From: Rickettsiaceae bacterium
GTDB lineage: Bacteria > Pseudomonadota > Alphaproteobacteria > Rickettsiales > Rickettsiaceae
Length of the DNA: 64,000 bases
Assembly (NCBI GenBank): GCA_024236375.1
Contig: JACKKP010000002.1
Coordinates: forward strand, 62,001 to 126,000
Direction of reading: 5' to 3'
Of the stretch, positions 8,390-16,820 are shown in pieces (positions within the stretch are counted from its first letter, which is position 1; the number at the start of each line of letters is the position of its first letter). The notes beneath the pieces were generated by a model. The model was not told the origin of the DNA. It did not search any database and was given only the letters and a program-made list of their open reading frames with translations. A program made the translations under genes and the position numbers.

Positions 8390-8742
8390 AATTCACTCTC
8401 TTTGTTATTGTTTGCATTTGGCACCCAAGCAGAATATGTTTTTAAGCCTGAATTAGCAATTTGAGGATGATAACTATTTTTAGTGCCAGTTAAATTAGGC
8501 TGATAATTTTGTTGCCAATTATATGATTTAATTTTGAATGGTATTTCATTGGATAAATAATGAAGCCACGCATGCCACATTGGTGGTACTTTTGAGCTTT
8601 CATCCAATCCGTTGTAACAAACATAACGCTTATTGACACCTAGATAATTTTTTTGCTCACTAGTGTAATATATATTACCAAATTGATCTTCACCAACTTT
8701 TGTATAAAATAATTTAATCCATAATTTATTTATTAAAGACAT
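8386..8742 (-). CDS. NDUFA12-family complex I accessory subunit
   Basis: A 118-residue protein homologous to the mitochondrial NADH:ubiquinone oxidoreductase subunit NDUFA12 (B17.2), an accessory subunit at the junction of the matrix and membrane arms, shared by alphaproteobacteria and mitochondria. The pattern is visible as KVGEDQFGNIYY near residues 15-26, then RYVCYNGLDESSKVPPMWHAWLHY (about 40-63), matching the G.D..GN.Y and RWV.Y.G..E.S.VPP.WH.WLH family signature. The C-terminus is polar, with YHPQIANS resembling the family Y.PW. It overlaps rnhA by 10 bases and mlaD by 4. Confidence 0.92.
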   Translation of the reverse strand: MSLINKLWIKLFYTKVGEDQFGNIYYTSEQKNYLGVNKRYVCYNGLDESSKVPPMWHAWLHYLSNEIPFKIKSYNWQQNYQPNLTGTKNSYHPQIANSGLKTYSAWVPNANNNKESEL

Positions 8743-9200
8743 TGTTTTTTTGCCAATTTCATTGCTTCTTCTTTTCCTTGCACCGCTAATTTATCTGCTA
8801 ATATGTTACCTTCGTTATTACCATGCCCTTTAACCCAATGCCATGTAATGTCGTGCTTTTTTAATTCTTTATCTAAATCTTGCCAAAGTTCAAGATTTTT
8901 TACAGGTTTATTATCACTTTTTTTCCAATTATTGGCTTTCCAATTATTTATCCAAATAGTAATACCTTGTTGTAAATATTTACTATCTGTATATAAATCT
9001 ACTTTGCAGCTTTTCTTTAATTCTCTTAATGACTTAATAGCACCTTGGATTTCCATTTGATTATTCGTAGTATTTAATTCATAACCAAATATTTCTTTCT
9101 TCTTATCGTTAAAAACTAATAAAGCTCCCCATCCACCAGGACCAGGATTTCCTGCACAAGCACCATCTGTATATATTAGTACTCTTGGAACTAAACTCAT
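8733..9200 (-). CDS. rnhA: Ribonuclease HI
   Basis: Cleaves the RNA strand of RNA-DNA hybrids in the cytoplasm. The 155 residues carry the four catalytic acids: Asp12 (IYTDGACAGNPGPGGWG), Glu50 (NNQMEIQGA), Asp72 (LYTDSKYL) and Asp136 (GNILADKLA), with the basic handle region KANNWKKSDNKPVKN (about 88-102) and the conserved His in KGHGNNEGN. Normal length for type HI. It overlaps sspB (4 bases) and the NDUFA12 gene (10 bases), so translation is probably coupled along the run. Confidence 0.97.
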   Translation of the reverse strand: MSLVPRVLIYTDGACAGNPGPGGWGALLVFNDKKKEIFGYELNTTNNQMEIQGAIKSLRELKKSCKVDLYTDSKYLQQGITIWINNWKANNWKKSDNKPVKNLELWQDLDKELKKHDITWHWVKGHGNNEGNILADKLAVQGKEEAMKLAKKQCL

Positions 9201-9682
9201 TTTTTTTTCTTACGAAAATGATCGAAATCAATGATTTGAGCACCACCAACCTTAGTGGGATTTTGCACTTTTTGTGTATCAGTTTTTAAATCACTATCGA
9301 TCATAATTATATTCTCAGATGCTTCTCTTTCATGAAATATTTCCTGTTGTAATTGTAAATTAAAATTAGCTCCTGGATCTACAAAACTTATAATAGAGCG
9401 AAAAGGTACAGAAATATTTTCTTTTATTCCTCCAAAAAACAAGTTTACAGTAAAATGATCATCTAATATTAATAAATTATCAAATTGGTTCTCCAGAACA
9501 ATAGTAATATAATAAGGGTGTTTCTTTTTTACCCTTTGAGAAAGTTTAACTTGTGGATGTCGCGTATTAAACGTAATATAAAAACATTGATCATATTGTG
9601 GGCCTGTACTGGCATAACCTTGTAAAACTGTTTTAATAACGCCTAATATTGCCTCATCAATTAACAACTGATAATCAATCAT
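9197..9682 (-). CDS. sspB: SspB-family ClpXP adaptor
   Basis: A 161-residue protein. In alphaproteobacteria SspB binds ssrA-tagged proteins and delivers them to ClpXP. The body (about 1-125) shows the family's ring-like beta fold signature: FYITFNTRHPQVKLS, HPYYITIVLENQFDNLLI, then FGGIKENISVPFRSIISFVDPG, which matches the F.G....I.VP..A...F.DP pattern. The acidic linker (about 128-140) and the hydrophobic-basic tail IIDFDHFRKKKK fit the ClpX-binding tail, usually near the C-terminus. The ssrA gene lies directly upstream on the same strand, so tag and adaptor are neighbours here. Confidence 0.93.
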   Translation of the reverse strand: MIDYQLLIDEAILGVIKTVLQGYASTGPQYDQCFYITFNTRHPQVKLSQRVKKKHPYYITIVLENQFDNLLILDDHFTVNLFFGGIKENISVPFRSIISFVDPGANFNLQLQQEIFHEREASENIIMIDSDLKTDTQKVQNPTKVGGAQIIDFDHFRKKKK

Positions 9683-9704
9683 TATATATATTTAATTATT
9701 TATA

Positions 9705-9960
9705 GTTAGAGTGTTTCTGTTACGAGGCACACTCTAAAAGCCCTGTCAGCTAAGTTGCTTACGCAACTGCTGCCATACGATGATTATCGTTTGCATTTAC
9801 TTTTTTGACCCAAAAACTTAAAATTAAGTTTTCAGCGGAATCATACTGAGTAAAAATTATTCCTTTATTGAGCCCGTCGATGCTAATTCGCCCCCATAAA
9901 AATGGTGGAGGCGCCGGGTACCGCCCCCGGGTCCGGCTCTCCTATTCCAAATAACGTTTA
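9705..9960 (-). ncRNA. ssrA: Two-piece (circularly permuted) tmRNA
   Basis: Rescues stalled ribosomes. On the minus strand the acceptor part comes first: the T-arm and 3' acceptor strand (around 9945-9903, GGTACCCGGCGCCTCCACCA), with CCA encoded at 9905-9903. After a short intervening loop, the coding part starts at 9895 with GGGGGCG, whose seven bases pair with CGCCTCC of the acceptor part (one G-T). The tag frame follows at 9794-9759: GCA AAC GAT AAT CAT CGT ATG GCA GCA GTT GCG TAA, giving ANDNHRMAAVA. The stop lies in a hairpin AGTTGC-GTAA-GCAACT. This 3'-before-5' order is the alphaproteobacterial permuted form. A 9-bp stem at 9706-9737 closes the 3' side. Exact ends are estimated. Confidence 0.93.
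9706..9737 (-). terminator. Hairpin at the 3' end of ssrA
   Basis: Perfect 9-bp inverted repeat, 9706-9714 with 9729-9737 (TTAGAGTGT/ACACTCTAA), loop of 14. It closes the ssrA transcript, either as the last structural helix or as a terminator; no U-run follows, so read-through into sspB is possible. Confidence 0.45.
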
Positions 9961-9984
9961 TTACTATAGCTAGAAAGCAATTAT

Positions 9985-10013
9985 ATTATAATCCAGTTTT
10001 TACCAAAATGCAA
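9985..10013 (-). promoter_or_regulatory. Promoter of ssrA
   Basis: On the minus strand: -35 TTGCAT (10013-10008), a 17-base spacer and a perfect -10 TATAAT (9990-9985). It sits just after the end of the mechanosensitive channel gene and about 30-40 bases before the acceptor part of ssrA. Confidence 0.65.
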
Positions 10014-10017
10014 ATAG

Positions 10018-11205
10018 CTATTTAGTAGGTAGTTGTATATTTAACTCGGATGAATTAAGGTTAAATTTCGTTAATATACTAGTTAAATGCTGCAAAGTCA
10101 TAGATAAGAAATTATTATATTTATTTAAATCTGACTCTTTTGCAAAAATATACAACTCTAGAGATAAATTCTCTGTAGAAGATATTTCTGAGTGCTTAAT
10201 AAGAAAAGTGAATGAATCTTTATGTAAAGCCTGTTGATAGGCTAAATATAAGTTAGTATAATATTTGAACAATGAAAAATTTGTAACTGCATTTTTTATT
10301 GAAAATAATTCTTCATTATCAGTATTTTTTTGCATTAAAGGTAAGGTTTTTATTTCTTTAAAACTATGTTGATCACAAATTTTGATAGAAGAAATATCTA
10401 GATTTATAGATCTATTAATACTCCTAGTACCTGTCGGATAAATATAGCGCCAATTACGTACTGTACCATTTAGAAGAGCATCTGCTGTAACAGTAGTAAT
10501 AGTACCATCAAAATTACGTATCATTACTAAAGTAACAGTTATTTTTTCTACTACCCCATTTATAGTCTTACCTTTATCTTCTATAGTGATCCAATCTCCT
10601 ATACGTACTACATCTTGAAAAGTTACCTGTAAACTAGCCACTAAGCTAATAAGAGCATCTTTAAATACTAATGAAAATACCGCAGCTGCAGCTCCCAAAC
10701 TAGTAAATAATGATGAAACTGCAATACCAACTACTGTAGAAATTATTGCTAAAATACCACATATGACTGTTATAATTTTAAAAATTTGCCCATATAACAT
10801 CACGGGGATCTTACTAGAAAATAAATGGGCTTTATTGATTGATACTATAATATTAGTAAAAGTAATGATAGAATTCATAATTGCTAAAATAACATAAGAT
10901 TGGACTACAATATGTTTAGTCCATAAAAAAGCTTCATTTAAATCAGGTAAATGTTGAAGATATTTACTACAAAAAATAACATATATTATAAAAAAGACCT
11001 GAACTGCCTGACCATAGAGACCCTTCTTTGCAAAAATTGCACTATATTTGGGGTATTTTTGTTCAATTAATTTACGAATAAAACCATTCACTAACCAACT
11101 CATAGAATAAATAAATATTATTCCAAACATAATCATAATTAGTAATGTTGCACTTAATTCATAATGCTCATAAAAATATAATAATGTATTTGTTGACGTC
11201 TGCAT
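10018..11205 (-). CDS. MscS-family mechanosensitive channel, YbdG-like
   Basis: A 395-residue inner-membrane channel that opens under membrane tension during hypo-osmotic shock. About five hydrophobic helices occupy residues 18-185. The pore-lining helix is seen in LGAAAAVFSLVFKDALISLVAS (about 173-194, glycine/alanine-rich as in MscS TM3), followed by the cytoplasmic beta domain VRIGDWITIEDKGKTINGVVEKIT. The length and the N-terminal extra helices fit the YbdG/MscM subgroup (about 400 residues) rather than the 280-residue MscS. The segment TGTRSINRSINLD after the beta domain is also typical of YbdG. It is a single gene upstream of ssrA. Confidence 0.9.
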   Translation of the reverse strand: MQTSTNTLLYFYEHYELSATLLIMIMFGIIFIYSMSWLVNGFIRKLIEQKYPKYSAIFAKKGLYGQAVQVFFIIYVIFCSKYLQHLPDLNEAFLWTKHIVVQSYVILAIMNSIITFTNIIVSINKAHLFSSKIPVMLYGQIFKIITVICGILAIISTVVGIAVSSLFTSLGAAAAVFSLVFKDALISLVASLQVTFQDVVRIGDWITIEDKGKTINGVVEKITVTLVMIRNFDGTITTVTADALLNGTVRNWRYIYPTGTRSINRSINLDISSIKICDQHSFKEIKTLPLMQKNTDNEELFSIKNAVTNFSLFKYYTNLYLAYQQALHKDSFTFLIKHSEISSTENLSLELYIFAKESDLNKYNNFLSMTLQHLTSILTKFNLNSSELNIQLPTK

Positions 11206-11358
11206 AATTAAGTATCAATTAGTTACAATAATCTTCATTGATTATTACATATGATTAAATGTAACGAGTCAAATATTAAATCTAGACAAGTAAGAAAAAA
11301 TGGTTTATATCTCTGTTCTAAAGATTACAAATTATCTTTTTATCTTCAAAATATTTAA

Positions 11359-11434
11359 GGCCAGATAGCTCAGTCGGTAGAGCAAAGGACTGAAAATCCT
11401 TGTGTCGGCGGTTCGATCCCGCCTCTGGCCACCA
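11359..11434 (+). tRNA. tRNA-Phe (GAA)
   Basis: Full cloverleaf: acceptor GGCCAGA/TCTGGCC, D-arm GCTC..GAGC, anticodon stem GGACT-GAA-AATCC region with anticodon GAA, T-arm GGCGG-TTCGATC-CCGCC. The CCA end is encoded (11432-11434). Confidence 0.97.
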
Positions 11435-11527
11435 CTAATAATTTTTCCTTTGTAACCCAAAATATAATTTTCTCTCTGGCAAATCATGAAAGATCAGTTA
11501 TAATTTGATAAAAACACATCTATTATT

Positions 11528-11665
11528 ATGGAAGAAGAAAATAAAATTTATTGCCAAGGAGATTCATCTATAGAAGGGCATCCTAAAATTTATTTAAAAA
11601 TAGATCATATCACAAATTCTGCAATCTGCCCTTATTGTAGTAAAAAATTCTTAAAAATAACATGA
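11528..11665 (+). CDS. Small CHCC zinc-finger protein (NDUFS6-like)
   Basis: A 45-codon gene, ATG 11528 to TGA 11665. It has C9 (IYCQG), H18 (EGHPKIYL), C34 and C37 (ICPYCSKKF), that is C-x8-H-x15-C-x2-C, the pattern of the zf-CHCC family, whose mitochondrial member is the complex I subunit NDUFS6. The segment GHPKIYLKID and PYCSKKF are hallmark positions. Its stop codon overlaps the start of the downstream MFS gene (ATGA at 11662-11665), so it heads the operon with the MFS transporter, mutL and lipB. With the NDUFA12 homologue at 8386-8742 it supports a mitochondria-like complex I. Confidence 0.85.
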   Translation: MEEENKIYCQGDSSIEGHPKIYLKIDHITNSAICPYCSKKFLKIT

Positions 11666-12900
11666 GAATTTTTTTACACCGCAATCCTTTACATGGTGTA
11701 TCATTTCTTTCATTTTTTACTGTTATAAGCCAATATTATAATTATCATTTATTTGGCTTTTTAGCCGCTTATATTTCACATGTATTTTTTCCTGCAAATA
11801 ATGAAATCTCTCAATTGCTTAATACTTATTTGGTGATGACATTAACTATCATTGCTAAACCAATAGGCGCTGTTTTATTGGGAAATTGGGGGGATAAAAT
11901 AGGCAGAAAAACTAGTTTTAAATTGAGTTTAATTTCCACTGCTTGCGCATCTTTTTTGATCTGCATTGCACCCTCTTATAAAGATATTGGTATATTATCT
12001 ATTATTATTTTAATAATCTCACGTTTACTTATTTGTTTATTTGTTTCTGCTGGGACCGATGGAGTCAGATTATATGTTTACGAAAATATAAATAAGGATG
12101 CCAAATGTTTAGGCACAGCAATTACTACAGTTTTTGCTCAACTTGGATCATTATTAGCTTCTATTTCAGCATGGTTTTTTACCTTAAATTTTTTTCCTAA
12201 TTATTTTTGGCGAATATCATTTTTTATTGGGTTTCTTATAGTAAGTTTGAATTATTTTTTACTCACAAAAGACCAATATACTCAAAACAAAATGATAAAA
12301 GATGATCCTGAAACTATTATAAAAATATTATTCTCAAACCGTTTATTATTTATTGCAGCAGTTTGTTTAGCAGGCAGTATTGGCGCAAGTAATCAATTTT
12401 TAGTAATCTTCTTCAGTACTTATATCTTTCAAATATTAGATTTAGTTGATAATTCCATTATGTATCAATATGTTTCGATATTTTTAGTGCTATATATGTT
12501 TTCGAGTGTAGCTTGTGGTATATTAGCTGATAAATATGGCTATATAATAATATTCAATATTGGTGCAATTTTATCATTATTTTTATCTTGTGTAATTTGC
12601 TATTCTATCAGTAATTCATATTTATCATATTATGCTTATTTAGGTTTAGCTATTACTTTACCAAAAATGATTATACCTTGTTTAGTAATTTTTAAACAAT
12701 CAATACCATTTACTATTCGATATCGTTTATTTTCTTTATCACATGCTATCGGCTCTATTATCATTTCTGCCCCTACACCTTATATATCCACTTTTTTATA
12801 TTATAAAACCAATATCACATGGCTACCAGTGTTATATTTGATTACTATCTTAATTATGATAATATTAATAACTCATTATCTTTATAAAACGCGCTTATGA
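11662..12900 (+). CDS. MFS transporter, proline/betaine (ProP) type
   Basis: A 412-residue permease with about 12 membrane helices. The MFS motif A is clear between helices 2 and 3 (GNWGDKIGRKTSF, about 73-85), preceded by AKPIGAVLLG, which is characteristic of the metabolite:H+ symporter subfamily with ProP. The next conserved block, ISRLLICLFVSAGTDGVRLYVYE (about 128-150), has the G...G..... YE spacing of that group. Rickettsiae carry several ProP paralogues whose substrates are unknown; osmoprotectant or amino acid uptake from host cytosol is likely. It overlaps the zinc-finger gene and mutL (ATGA at both ends). Confidence 0.88.
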   Translation: MRIFLHRNPLHGVSFLSFFTVISQYYNYHLFGFLAAYISHVFFPANNEISQLLNTYLVMTLTIIAKPIGAVLLGNWGDKIGRKTSFKLSLISTACASFLICIAPSYKDIGILSIIILIISRLLICLFVSAGTDGVRLYVYENINKDAKCLGTAITTVFAQLGSLLASISAWFFTLNFFPNYFWRISFFIGFLIVSLNYFLLTKDQYTQNKMIKDDPETIIKILFSNRLLFIAAVCLAGSIGASNQFLVIFFSTYIFQILDLVDNSIMYQYVSIFLVLYMFSSVACGILADKYGYIIIFNIGAILSLFLSCVICYSISNSYLSYYAYLGLAITLPKMIIPCLVIFKQSIPFTIRYRLFSLSHAIGSIIISAPTPYISTFLYYKTNITWLPVLYLITILIMIILITHYLYKTRL

Positions 12901-14807
12901 ATATCAGAATTCTTTCAGATAATACTATCAACAAAATTGCTGCTGGTGAAGTAATTGAGCGTCCTGCTTCTGTTGTGAAAGAACTTGTAGAAAATTCAAT
13001 AGATGCTGGAGCAACAAAAATTGATATAAGTCTGGAATGTGCCGGGAAAAATTTAATCATTATCAAAGATGATGGTTGCGGTATGAGTAAAGAAGAGTTA
13101 GAACTCGCCGTTCAACGTCATGCTACATCCAAGCTAGATGAAGATGATCTTTTAAATATTAATAGTTTTGGTTTTCGTGGTGAGGCTTTACCATCTATTG
13201 GAGCAATTAGTAAACTTACTATAGCAAGTAGAAAACTTGGTGCTGAGAAAGCTTATAGTCTTAGCGTTATTGGTGGAATCCAGACATCTTTAATAGAAAG
13301 TAATTTACCTATAGGTACTAGAATTGAAGTGCGCGATTTATTTTTTGCTACTCCCGCAAGACTTAAATTTTTGCGTAGTGATAAAACAGAAGTAAGCGCG
13401 ATTATCTTAATGGTAAAAAAAATTGCTATTGCTCACCCAGAAATTGCCTTAAGCTTATCTCATGACGGCAAAGAATTAATAAAAGTAAAAGCTTCAAACC
13501 ATACTGAACGGATAAAAAATATTTTAGGAGAAGAATTTACACATAACTCTGCAATGATAGATTTTGAACATCAACAAATTAAAGTCTCAGGATTTTCCTC
13601 TATTCCAACTTATAATAGAGCTACCTCTGAAGATCAGTTTTTATTTATTAATAACAGGCCGGTTAAAGATAAAATTTTGAATATTGCACTGAAAGTTGCT
13701 TACCAAGATTATTTAGAGCGTAACCGCCACCCGATTTGCGCTTTATTTTTAAAATTAGATCCGCATTTTGTTGATGTCAATGTACATCCAACTAAAAGTG
13801 AAGTTCGCTTTCATGACCCTAATTTGGTTCGTCAATTAGTGATTAAGGCAATACACCATGCTTTAATCTCTACTAACGAAAAAGTTTCAACTAAAACTTC
13901 TCAAGATATGATTAATCTTATTAAACCATTAAGTATTAATCAGAAACCTACATATTTTAGTGAACAAATTTTTAAAGATAATTGGAGCATGCCATCTTTA
14001 CAAGAAGATCGTAAATTCACAACCTCCCAAACGTCACCATATCCAACTAAAACTAATGGTTTTTCACAATTATCAAATGTAAACTCTGATCAATTTGTCA
14101 ATGATAGTGAGTTTACATCAGATGATTGTCATTTGCCTAAGTTGTATGGTAGTGATAAAGAAGTATTATTTACTCCTACACCATATATAAGACAAGAAGC
14201 AGAAACACATGAGATTAATGAACAATATCGTTTAGGTATGGCGAAAACGCAATTATATAATACTTACATTGTTTCTCAAACTAATGATTCTATAATTATT
14301 ACTGATCAACACGCAGCACATGAGCGTATAGGTTATGAAAAAATTAAAGAACAAATTAATAAGAATGGTCTTATTAAACAAAGATTACTGATGCCTGAAA
14401 TTGTAGAAATGCCTGATATGGCACGAGCAGATTTATTAGTTCAAAATAAAGATATTTTAAACAAATTAGGATTTAATTTTGAAAAGTTTGGCGAAAAATC
14501 AATTATAGTTTATGAAACACCAAGCATTATAGGTAATATTGATCCTAAAAAATTAGTCCAAGATCTTGGAGATCATTTATATGAAATGGGTGAAAATATA
14601 GCTTTAACAGAATTAATTGAGCACGTCACTGAAACTTATGCTTGTCATTATGCAATTAGAGCAGGAAGAAAATTAAATATTGTAGAAATGAATGATCTAC
14701 TTAGGCAAATGGAAAATACCGCATTTTCAGGTCAATGTAATCATGGAAGACAAACTTATATTGAGCTTAAACTAAAAGATATAGAAAAATTATTTGGCCG
14801 AAGATGA
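12897..14807 (+). CDS. mutL: DNA mismatch repair protein MutL
   Basis: A 636-residue protein that links MutS recognition to strand incision. The N-terminal GHKL ATPase has ELVENSIDAGA (about 31-41), DDGCGM (about 61-66) and GFRGEALPSI (about 93-102). After a low-complexity linker (about 340-430) comes the C-terminal dimerisation/endonuclease domain. The endonuclease motif DQHA-x2-E-x4-E is intact at about residue 469 (DQHAAHERIGYE), as are ACHYAIRAG and GQCNHGR, so this MutL should nick DNA itself, as expected without MutH. It overlaps the MFS gene and lipB by 4 bases each. Confidence 0.97.
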   Translation: MNIRILSDNTINKIAAGEVIERPASVVKELVENSIDAGATKIDISLECAGKNLIIIKDDGCGMSKEELELAVQRHATSKLDEDDLLNINSFGFRGEALPSIGAISKLTIASRKLGAEKAYSLSVIGGIQTSLIESNLPIGTRIEVRDLFFATPARLKFLRSDKTEVSAIILMVKKIAIAHPEIALSLSHDGKELIKVKASNHTERIKNILGEEFTHNSAMIDFEHQQIKVSGFSSIPTYNRATSEDQFLFINNRPVKDKILNIALKVAYQDYLERNRHPICALFLKLDPHFVDVNVHPTKSEVRFHDPNLVRQLVIKAIHHALISTNEKVSTKTSQDMINLIKPLSINQKPTYFSEQIFKDNWSMPSLQEDRKFTTSQTSPYPTKTNGFSQLSNVNSDQFVNDSEFTSDDCHLPKLYGSDKEVLFTPTPYIRQEAETHEINEQYRLGMAKTQLYNTYIVSQTNDSIIITDQHAAHERIGYEKIKEQINKNGLIKQRLLMPEIVEMPDMARADLLVQNKDILNKLGFNFEKFGEKSIIVYETPSIIGNIDPKKLVQDLGDHLYEMGENIALTELIEHVTETYACHYAIRAGRKLNIVEMNDLLRQMENTAFSGQCNHGRQTYIELKLKDIEKLFGRR

Positions 14808-15442
14808 GACCTACTAAGTGGATTCACCTTGAAGGATTAACAGATTACGACGATGCAGCGCACATTATGTCAGAGTATCTGGAAAAGATTATTACCGATA
14901 CAACTCATCCTAATGTAATCATGTTAGTAGAGCATAAAGATGTGTATACAGCGGGTCTAAGTTATAGGCCAGAAGAGTTATTAAATCCGGGCGATATACC
15001 AGTAATTTATACACATCGCGGTGGTAAATTTACCTACCATGGCCCAGGGCAAAGAGTGATTTATCCTATTATCAACCTACGAAACACACAAGATATTCGT
15101 AGATATGTCAGAGATTTAGAGCAATGGGTCATTAACAGCTTAACACATTATGGCATCAAAGCATATCTGCTGAAAGATTTGATTGGCATATGGATTGATC
15201 ATCCTATTTTAAGTACTCCTGCAAAAATAGCCTCAATTGGCGTTAAGGTAAGAAAGTGGGTTGCATATCATGGTATTGCGGTCAACATTACCACAAATAT
15301 TAACAGATTTTCTAACATCATTCCTTGTGGGATTAATAATTATCCAGTAACATCTATGAAAGAAGCGGGTATTGATACTAGTTTTGAAGAATTCGATAAA
15401 ATACTTACCAAAGAATTTGACAAAATATTTAAATATTACTAA
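14804..15442 (+). CDS. lipB: Octanoyl-[acyl-carrier-protein]:protein octanoyltransferase
   Basis: Transfers octanoate from ACP to lipoyl domains of the 2-oxoacid dehydrogenases, the first step of endogenous lipoylation. The 212 residues include RGGKFTYHGPGQRVIYPIINL (substrate pocket, about 73-93), the catalytic lysine in ASIGVKVRKW (about 148) and the acyl-thioester cysteine in IIPCGI (about 174). The start ATG overlaps the end of mutL (ATGA), giving the pair translational coupling. Confidence 0.96.
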   Translation: MRPTKWIHLEGLTDYDDAAHIMSEYLEKIITDTTHPNVIMLVEHKDVYTAGLSYRPEELLNPGDIPVIYTHRGGKFTYHGPGQRVIYPIINLRNTQDIRRYVRDLEQWVINSLTHYGIKAYLLKDLIGIWIDHPILSTPAKIASIGVKVRKWVAYHGIAVNITTNINRFSNIIPCGINNYPVTSMKEAGIDTSFEEFDKILTKEFDKIFKYY

Positions 15443-15461
15443 ATATAAACCATGATATAAA

Positions 15462-16820
15462 ATGAGCTCTGTTTATCATATTCTTAATAAAGCACCTGCT
15501 ATATATGAAATTTGGATGCCTAAGGAATATGAAATACTTGCACGTGAATTAGTTAATTCAGGAAGACTTAGAATTGATACTAATTATTATAGTAATTTCG
15601 TTCGTTATACTGATCATAAATATAAAATCAATGTCACTTTTAGTTACCAAGAATTGGTTGAAGCTAATTTAATTCCACATACAAGAGCAATCTTAAAGAA
15701 AATTTATAAGAATAAAGAGCAACCAATTAGTGATAAAAAAATTGAAGAAATTATTCAAAATTTAAAAAATAATACTAAAAAATTATTACTACCTAATCCC
15801 GAACTGACTATGATGTTAGCGCGAATTTTAGTACAATCAGCTCATCCAATAGTAATTAGATGGTTATTAATTGATAGAGTAGAAATTTTTATTACTTATT
15901 CGCATAATATTGGTGACACAATGAGCATATCAGATTGGAAGCATAATGGCGCTAATAGTGGAATGCAAAGTACAAATGGTTTAGAAGCGATAATTTATGT
16001 TTCTTGCGGCGGAGATCCATTTGCAAAAAATCTTGAAGAATACCCACAATTTGGTGATGGATGGGCAGCACTTGCACGTATGCAGATTATTGCGGCTCAA
16101 GAAATAGGTCATTATGCCGACATCATGCGCAATGAAAAAGGTCAACAAATTACTAGACATTCTGCAAATTTCTCTTGTACTATGCCTAAACCAAACGTTG
16201 CACAAGCAAGGTTAGATGATATTAAACATTGTAAAAATTTAATAAGAGATTTATTAAAAAACGGATTGAAGAATTTAATTGATACTGAACGTAAACTCAA
16301 ATTTTATGATCAACAAAAGCTCAACAATCTAATAGTCTGGTTTTTGAAGATTAAAGCTTATTTTCAGAAAAAATCTTTATTAAAATATTCCAAAAATAAT
16401 CATTTGATTTTTCCACAAGTTTTTTATCGTAAAGAAAAATATATGGGGTTACAAATGCAAGTAATGATAGAAGATATGTTATCAAATCTTACCCCGGGCG
16501 CAGATGTATATAAAAACCCTAATCCTCAAATTGAAGAAGCAATAGCATGCGCTGAGAGCTTAGCAAGGGTACCACAACAGGCAGTTAAATGGGGTCATAT
16601 CACTACTAGTCTTACTATGCGTAATTTATATAAAGTATATTATGAGCAAGTGATCCCCTCTTTAATCGATAATTATCAAAAATATACTGGTATTAATTTT
16701 GTACGCAATCAACAACTGATGATAGAAGAAAAAAATTATATGCTAAAATTATTATATAAATTATATTTCTTCTTCAAGAAAGATAAAATTAAATTCGTCG
16801 AAACAAGAATTATTTTGTAA
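15462..16820 (+). CDS. DUF2748-like protein of Rickettsiaceae
   Basis: A 452-residue soluble protein. I associate it with the Rickettsia DUF2748 family from length and the central block IIAAQEIGHYADIMRNEKGQQITRHSANF (first part at about 211-221). The sequence AQEIGHYAD resembles a zinc-metallopeptidase helix (HExxH) with the first His replaced by Gln, so protease activity would need another ligand. No signal peptide or membrane helix is visible in the first 40 residues; the last 40 residues are rich in Phe/Lys/Tyr (YKLYFFFKKDKIKF). It starts 19 bases after lipB and its last 11 bases overlap the convergent gene 16810-17439. Function unknown. Confidence 0.6.
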   Translation: MSSVYHILNKAPAIYEIWMPKEYEILARELVNSGRLRIDTNYYSNFVRYTDHKYKINVTFSYQELVEANLIPHTRAILKKIYKNKEQPISDKKIEEIIQNLKNNTKKLLLPNPELTMMLARILVQSAHPIVIRWLLIDRVEIFITYSHNIGDTMSISDWKHNGANSGMQSTNGLEAIIYVSCGGDPFAKNLEEYPQFGDGWAALARMQIIAAQEIGHYADIMRNEKGQQITRHSANFSCTMPKPNVAQARLDDIKHCKNLIRDLLKNGLKNLIDTERKLKFYDQQKLNNLIVWFLKIKAYFQKKSLLKYSKNNHLIFPQVFYRKEKYMGLQMQVMIEDMLSNLTPGADVYKNPNPQIEEAIACAESLARVPQQAVKWGHITTSLTMRNLYKVYYEQVIPSLIDNYQKYTGINFVRNQQLMIEEKNYMLKLLYKLYFFFKKDKIKFVETRIIL

